Assembly (NCBI GenBank): GCA_002402755.1
Contig: DHGK01000202.1
Span: forward strand, 1 to 5,035
Length of the DNA stretch: 5,035 nucleotides
DNA from: Planctomycetes bacterium UBA4800
GTDB lineage: Bacteria; Planctomycetota; UBA8108; UBA8890; UBA8898
Direction: 5' to 3'
The position numbers and the translations under genes were made by a program. The notes beneath the pieces were generated by a model. The model was not told the origin of the DNA, ran no database searches, and saw only the letters and a program-made list of their open reading frames with translations. Shown in pieces: positions 1 to 5,035 of this stretch; position 1 is the stretch's first letter, and each line of letters starts with the position of its first letter.

Positions 1-158
1 GGCTCTTGCGTGAACGGTGTCGCTTCGATTTCCGCCGAGGCGGTGGCGCCCGCAGCCGTGTCGATCAGATGCGGCGGCCGTCAAGGAGCGCGAATCGGCA
101 AGTCAGGACATACCGGCGGCGCCCGGTGACGGACCGATGGCGGCTGTATCCCGATGCC
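1..158. other. Non-coding window edge, probable outer flank of the insertion-sequence remnant
   Basis: No reading frame here has recognisable protein content. The stretch follows the stop codon of the transposase remnant, so part of it is probably the distal end of the former insertion sequence. I could not find a terminal inverted repeat or a flanking target-site duplication; a partner end would have to lie on the other side of the remnant, where the SWIM/HTH gene now begins. The only local structure is a short perfect inverted repeat, CCGCC-GA-GGCGG at 32-43, which has too small a loop to be a convincing hairpin. Confidence 0.4.
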
Positions 159-515
159 CTATGCAGCTGCGCGGTAGTAGTACCGCAGCAGCCCGCCAAG
201 CCGTTCGCGTGTGATGACGGCGCCGTCGCGCCGGCCGACCTCTTCGCCGGGTGTGATGACCGTGTTCCCGAGGCCCTGGTGGTTGCGCTCGGTATGATAG
301 TGGCGGAGGAAGGCGTGGACGGCCGCTCGGAGAGAGCGCTCTCCGAAGAAGATCATGCGGTTGAGGGTCTCGTCCTTGAGAGACCTGTGAAACCTCTCGA
401 TGTGAGCGTTCAGGAAGCCATCGAGGGCATCCGTGAGATTCCGGGCGATCTGCTTCATCCACGACTCGTCCGGGTTCGGCGTGCAGCCGGCGAGGTGAAC
501 GCGGCGCGTGGCGAG
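159..515 (-). pseudogene. Remnant of a DDE/integrase-core transposase, truncated and internally deleted
   Basis: In its intact form this would be an insertion-sequence transposase with an RNase-H-like integrase core (rve superfamily), catalysing DNA strand transfer. Reading from 515 the frame gives LATRRVHLAG, then TPNPDESW, then ARNLTDALDGFL, which matches the central part of such transposases. It passes straight into NAHIERFHRSLKDE, the segment with the catalytic glutamate (codon at 396-398), and on through FFGERSL, HYHTERNHQGLGN and a complete-looking tail RERLGGLLRYYYRAAA ending in TAG at 159-161. The N-terminal DNA-binding part and first catalytic aspartate are absent because the frame meets TAA at 516-518. 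From memory of the family, a stretch of roughly 35-40 residues containing the HDRD-type second aspartate normally lies between DGFL and NAH; here it is missing, with the junction near 408-416. The piece therefore cannot be an active transposase. An internal ATG at 458 could open a 99-residue product, but no good ribosome-binding site was identified. The exact IS family is not assigned. Confidence 0.85.
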
Positions 516-1559
516 TTACGTCCCGCGCCGCCAGCGCGGGACGGCGTTGAGCACCTGCCGGATCTCGTGGTCGGACATTGCGAGGGCCTCGGCGCAGGCC
601 TTGCGCGTGCGCGCCTGCAGGCCCAGCGGTCCGGGCGTGCGCTCCCACCTGATGATGGCGGCCCGGCTGACGCTGAGCAGGAAGGCGAGCTGCGCCTGCG
701 TGAGGCGCGCCCGCGCGCGCAATGCCCGGATGGTCTCGCCGGTGATCGCCGCGGGCTCGGGCGGCGCCGGGGGTGCGGCGGGACGCTGTCGTCGCGCGCG
801 TGTTCGCCCGTTGCCGCCCGAGTCTTTGCGCGCGGCGGGCGCCCGCGCGGCCGGCGCGGCGTCGATGTCGATCCCGAAGACGCCGGCAAGATCGGCGTCC
901 GCAATGCGCGCGCGCGCCTTGCCGCGCGCCGGCGCGAGCGCGACATCGGCGGCGATCAGCTCCATGTGGTCGACGCCGCGCAGGAGGAAGAGCAGCTCCG
1001 GCTTCTCATCGAGACGCGCGCCGACGCCGTACATCGCGGCGGCCACGTGCTTGCACATCTCCGCCCAGTCGGGGCAGGAGCAGCTCAGGCTGATCTCCCT
1101 CGGGCCCGGAAAGAGACCGTGATCGCGGTCGGTGACGACGGCCATCACCTCGGACGAGAGCTTTCCCTGGAGAAGCTCCAGCAGCGAGCCGATCCTCCCC
1201 GCACAACGGCGCTTGACGGATTCCCACGCGGCGGGGGGCAGCGGCGCGATCGTTATGTCGACCGTGTAGAGCTTCGAGCCGCTCACCCGCGCCATGATGC
1301 GGCCGCGCGAGATCTCCAGATGGCAGACCGAGCCGTTGCAGACGTACGTGCGCCCGCGGGGCAGGCGGTTCGCGTAGTCGCTGAACTTCTCCAGGTGCGC
1401 GCACCAGGCGCGACCCCAGAACGTCCGCGCGATCGTCCGGCCCGCGATCGTGACCGGCTGGATGTCGCGGCCTTTCCTGCGCAGCGCGTCCATCTCGCGG
1501 GCGGCGCGGGCGCGGCGGCTCGCGACGGGAACATAGGGCCTCCACCGGTGCCAGCTCAC
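516..1559 (-). CDS. SWIM zinc-finger protein with C-terminal helix-turn-helix
   Basis: A 347-residue protein. The N-terminus opens with WHRWRPYVPV and a basic stretch, then TFWGRAWCAHLEKFSDYANR (about 47-65), a conserved lead-in seen in bacterial SWIM proteins that neighbour SNF2 ATPases. The SWIM zinc site is complete: C160-x-C162-x6-C169-x-H171, in SCSCPDWAEMCKHVAAAMYG. SWIM domains bind zinc and are thought to mediate DNA or protein contacts. Residues about 235-270 form an Ala/Pro/Arg-rich, probably disordered linker. Residues about 273-330 resemble an XRE-type helix-turn-helix (ETIRALRARARLTQAQLAFL, then SRAAIIRWER), suggesting DNA binding. The start is the GTG at 1557-1559, chosen because GGAGG lies seven bases upstream and because the conserved N-terminus begins there; the next ATG (residue 23) would remove it. 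It lies 44 bases downstream of the SNF2 gene, on the same strand, so co-transcription and joint function are inferred. The C-terminus ends at TAA exactly where the transposase remnant begins, so slight C-terminal alteration cannot be excluded. Cytoplasmic; no signal peptide or membrane segment. Confidence 0.9.
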   Translation of the reverse strand: MSWHRWRPYVPVASRRARAAREMDALRRKGRDIQPVTIAGRTIARTFWGRAWCAHLEKFSDYANRLPRGRTYVCNGSVCHLEISRGRIMARVSGSKLYTVDITIAPLPPAAWESVKRRCAGRIGSLLELLQGKLSSEVMAVVTDRDHGLFPGPREISLSCSCPDWAEMCKHVAAAMYGVGARLDEKPELLFLLRGVDHMELIAADVALAPARGKARARIADADLAGVFGIDIDAAPAARAPAARKDSGGNGRTRARRQRPAAPPAPPEPAAITGETIRALRARARLTQAQLAFLLSVSRAAIIRWERTPGPLGLQARTRKACAEALAMSDHEIRQVLNAVPRWRRGT

Positions 1560-1566
1560 GCGTGAT

Positions 1567-1571
1567 CCTCC
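1567..1571 (-). promoter_or_regulatory. Shine-Dalgarno sequence deciding the GTG start of the SWIM/HTH gene
   Basis: On the minus strand GGAGG is followed by seven bases (ATCACGC) and then GTG at 1559-1557. This is near-ideal spacing. It supports the GTG over the in-frame ATG 22 codons further in. Confidence 0.75.
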
Positions 1572-1576
1572 GCAAG

Positions 1577-1598
1577 GGGGCGGGAAACGTGCCGCCCC
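1577..1598 (-). other. Intercistronic GC hairpin between the SNF2 and SWIM/HTH genes
   Basis: On the minus strand GGGGCGG, an eight-base loop CACGTTTC, and CCGCCCC form a perfect 7-bp G/C stem that fills most of the 44-base gap, starting just after the SNF2 stop codon and ending five bases before the Shine-Dalgarno sequence of the next gene. It is followed by CTTGC rather than a T-run, so it does not look like an intrinsic terminator. It may stabilise or process the message between the two cistrons, or influence translation of the downstream gene; that role is inferred from position only. Confidence 0.4.
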
Positions 1599-1603
1599 GA
1601 ATA

Positions 1604-4300
<2,697 letters not shown>

Positions 4301-4350
4301 GCGCCGCGCCGGGAACCTCTCTCATGCCGTGTGCACGCACAAAGCGCTTG

Positions 4351-4356
4351 ATTGTA
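4351..4356 (-). promoter_or_regulatory. Possible -10 box upstream of the SNF2 gene
   Basis: The minus strand reads TACAAT here, five of six matches to the sigma-70 consensus, 50 bases before the SNF2 start codon, in an otherwise very GC-rich gap. The hexamer 17 bases further upstream is TTCCGG, a poor -35, so the promoter would be weak or activator-dependent. An 8-bp inverted repeat (4309-4316 and 4370-4377) flanks it. If real, it would separate the SNF2/SWIM unit from osmC. Confidence 0.3.
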
Positions 4357-4429
4357 GCGGCGCGCGATCGTTCCCGGAATCCCCGCTGCCGGATTGCACG
4401 CCGCTCGGCCGCCGGACGGGCGCGCCCGA

Positions 4430-4840
4430 TCAGACGTCCCAGTGGAACGCGATCGGCGTCTCGACGTCCGGGTGCAGGCTCTTCAGGACCGGGCAGGTCT
4501 CCGCCGCCCTCCGGAAGAACGCCCGGTCTTCCTCGCCGATCGCGGAGGGGAGGTGCATCTCGAGCGTCAGGCGGCCGATGCGCCGCACGGGCGCGCTGAC
4601 CATCTCCTTGACGACGGTTGCGTGCGCGCCTGCAAGGTCGAGGCCGCGGCGCCCGGCGACGATGCCCATGATCGTCAGGACGCAGCTCCCGAACGCGGTT
4701 GCCACGAGATCGGTGGGCGAGAAGGCCTCGCCCTTGCCCATGTTGTCCTTGGGCGCGTCGGTCTCGACCGTGTCGCCCGAAGGGCCGTGCACGGCCTCGC
4801 AATGCAACTGCCCCTTGTAGGCGATGTCGATGCGGACCAT
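4430..4840 (-). CDS. OsmC/Ohr-family protein, probable thiol peroxidase
   Basis: A 136-residue protein, the usual size for the OsmC/Ohr superfamily, whose members reduce organic hydroperoxides in the cytoplasm with a pair of cysteines. The family signature is clear: an N-terminal strand IDIAYKGQLHCEAVHGPSG, then TDAPKDN, GEAFSPTDLVATAFGSC with the probable peroxidatic Cys53, and LTIMGIVAGRRGLDL in the central helix. The second, probably resolving, Cys116 lies in AAETCPVLKSLHPDVE, followed by the C-terminal strand. Both cysteines are present, so activity is plausible. It resembles the general OsmC/YhfA-like branch more than classical Ohr, and its substrate is unknown. The start is the ATG at 4838-4840, where the family's N-terminus begins; AAAGG lies six bases upstream. 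A GTG at 4868-4870 would add ten atypical residues. The stop is TGA at 4430-4432. It is upstream of the SNF2 gene on the same strand with a 129-base gap, so read-through is possible but a functional link is not indicated. Confidence 0.93.
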   Translation of the reverse strand: MVRIDIAYKGQLHCEAVHGPSGDTVETDAPKDNMGKGEAFSPTDLVATAFGSCVLTIMGIVAGRRGLDLAGAHATVVKEMVSAPVRRIGRLTLEMHLPSAIGEEDRAFFRRAAETCPVLKSLHPDVETPIAFHWDV

Positions 4841-4846
4841 GCGCCG

Positions 4847-4851
4847 CCTTT
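4847..4851 (-). promoter_or_regulatory. Ribosome-binding site of the OsmC-family gene
   Basis: On the minus strand AAAGG is followed by six bases (CGGCGC) and the ATG at 4840-4838. It is a modest but well-spaced Shine-Dalgarno sequence and favours this ATG over the GTG ten codons upstream. Confidence 0.5.
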
Positions 4852-4924
4852 TTACTTCGTAACCGTTCACAGGGCATCCCGAACTCGCGAATCTTCGTCT
4901 TCAGTACGTCACATTCCGGCGTCC

Positions 4925-4979
4925 TTCGTGGTGCTCCTTCTGATTCACCACAGAGAAGACAGAGAGCAGAGAGAACGGA
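4925..4979. repeat. Intergenic inverted pair and CACCACAGAGA-type purine tract
   Basis: The plus strand carries GTGGTG at 4928-4933 and CACCAC at 4946-4951, a 6-bp inverted pair around 12 bases. Read outward, the left copy on the minus strand is CACCACGAAGGA and the right copy on the plus strand is CACCACAGAGAAGACAGAGAG, continuing as a purine-rich run to about 4979. From general knowledge, CACCACAGAGACACAGAG-like and CACCACGAAGGACACGAAG-like strings recur in intergenic DNA of many uncultured high-GC bacteria, usually as facing pairs between genes. That this is such an element is an inference from one degenerate copy. Confidence 0.45.
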
Positions 4980-4991
4980 ACGTGAGACGTT
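4979..4991. repeat. Short perfect inverted repeat AACGT-GAG-ACGTT
   Basis: A 5-bp perfect inverted repeat with a three-base centre, followed by a further ACGT at 4992-4995, so ACGT occurs three times within 16 bases. It lies about 140 bases upstream of the OsmC-family start. It could be a small operator-like site, but the size is within what chance allows. The remaining bases to the window end are a pyrimidine-rich stretch with no gene visible. Confidence 0.25.
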
Positions 4992-5035
4992 ACGTGGCTC
5001 CGTGTCAAGTGCGGTGGTCTCTCTCCGTTTTCTTC

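Noticed and set aside
6..1565. 519-codon open frame on the plus strand
   Set aside because: It runs antisense to both the transposase remnant and the SWIM/HTH gene, spanning their boundary, and has no family features.
4417..4428. 12-base palindrome CGGGCGCGCCCG directly after the OsmC stop codon, considered as a terminator
   Set aside because: The stem would be only four pairs with a four-base loop and no T-run follows. A palindrome of this composition is unremarkable in such GC-rich DNA.

Overview
This is a GC-rich window in which every gene I can support lies on the minus strand. Read in the direction of transcription (right to left), the order is: a small OsmC/Ohr-family protein (4430-4840), a bacterial SWI2/SNF2-family ATPase (1604-4300), a SWIM zinc-finger protein with a C-terminal helix-turn-helix (516-1559), and the decayed remnant of a DDE-type insertion-sequence transposase (159-515). 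The very high G+C, strong third-position GC bias, long spurious antisense reading frames and an intergenic CACCACAGAGA-type tract fit a high-GC soil or sediment bacterium (Acidobacteriota, Planctomycetota, Myxococcota-like or a related uncultured group). Nothing here fixes the phylum.

Layout. Positions 1-158 hold no recognisable gene and are probably the outer part of the insertion-sequence remnant. The remnant keeps an intact transposase C-terminus and the catalytic glutamate, but it is cut off on its N-terminal side and also seems to carry an internal in-frame deletion that removes the segment with the second catalytic aspartate. It abuts the stop codon of the SWIM/HTH gene. The SWIM/HTH gene starts at a GTG with a strong Shine-Dalgarno sequence, 44 bases downstream of the SNF2 gene; a 7-bp GC hairpin fills much of that gap. 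The SNF2 gene has an unusually well fixed ATG (in-frame stop eight codons upstream) and a possible -10 box in the 129-base gap behind osmC. Positions 4841-5035 are non-coding and hold short inverted repeats and a purine-rich repeat-like tract.

How the genes fit together. SWIM proteins and SNF2 ATPases are known bacterial neighbours, so the ATPase and the SWIM/HTH protein most likely form one transcription unit whose products act together on DNA or on DNA-bound complexes: the ATPase as motor, the SWIM/HTH protein as a DNA- or protein-recognition partner. The OsmC-like protein is an ordinary peroxide-detoxification-type gene with its own ribosome-binding site and no evident functional tie. I see no clearly new biological system. 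The most distinctive points are the SWIM-HTH fusion beside the SNF2 gene and the internally deleted transposase.
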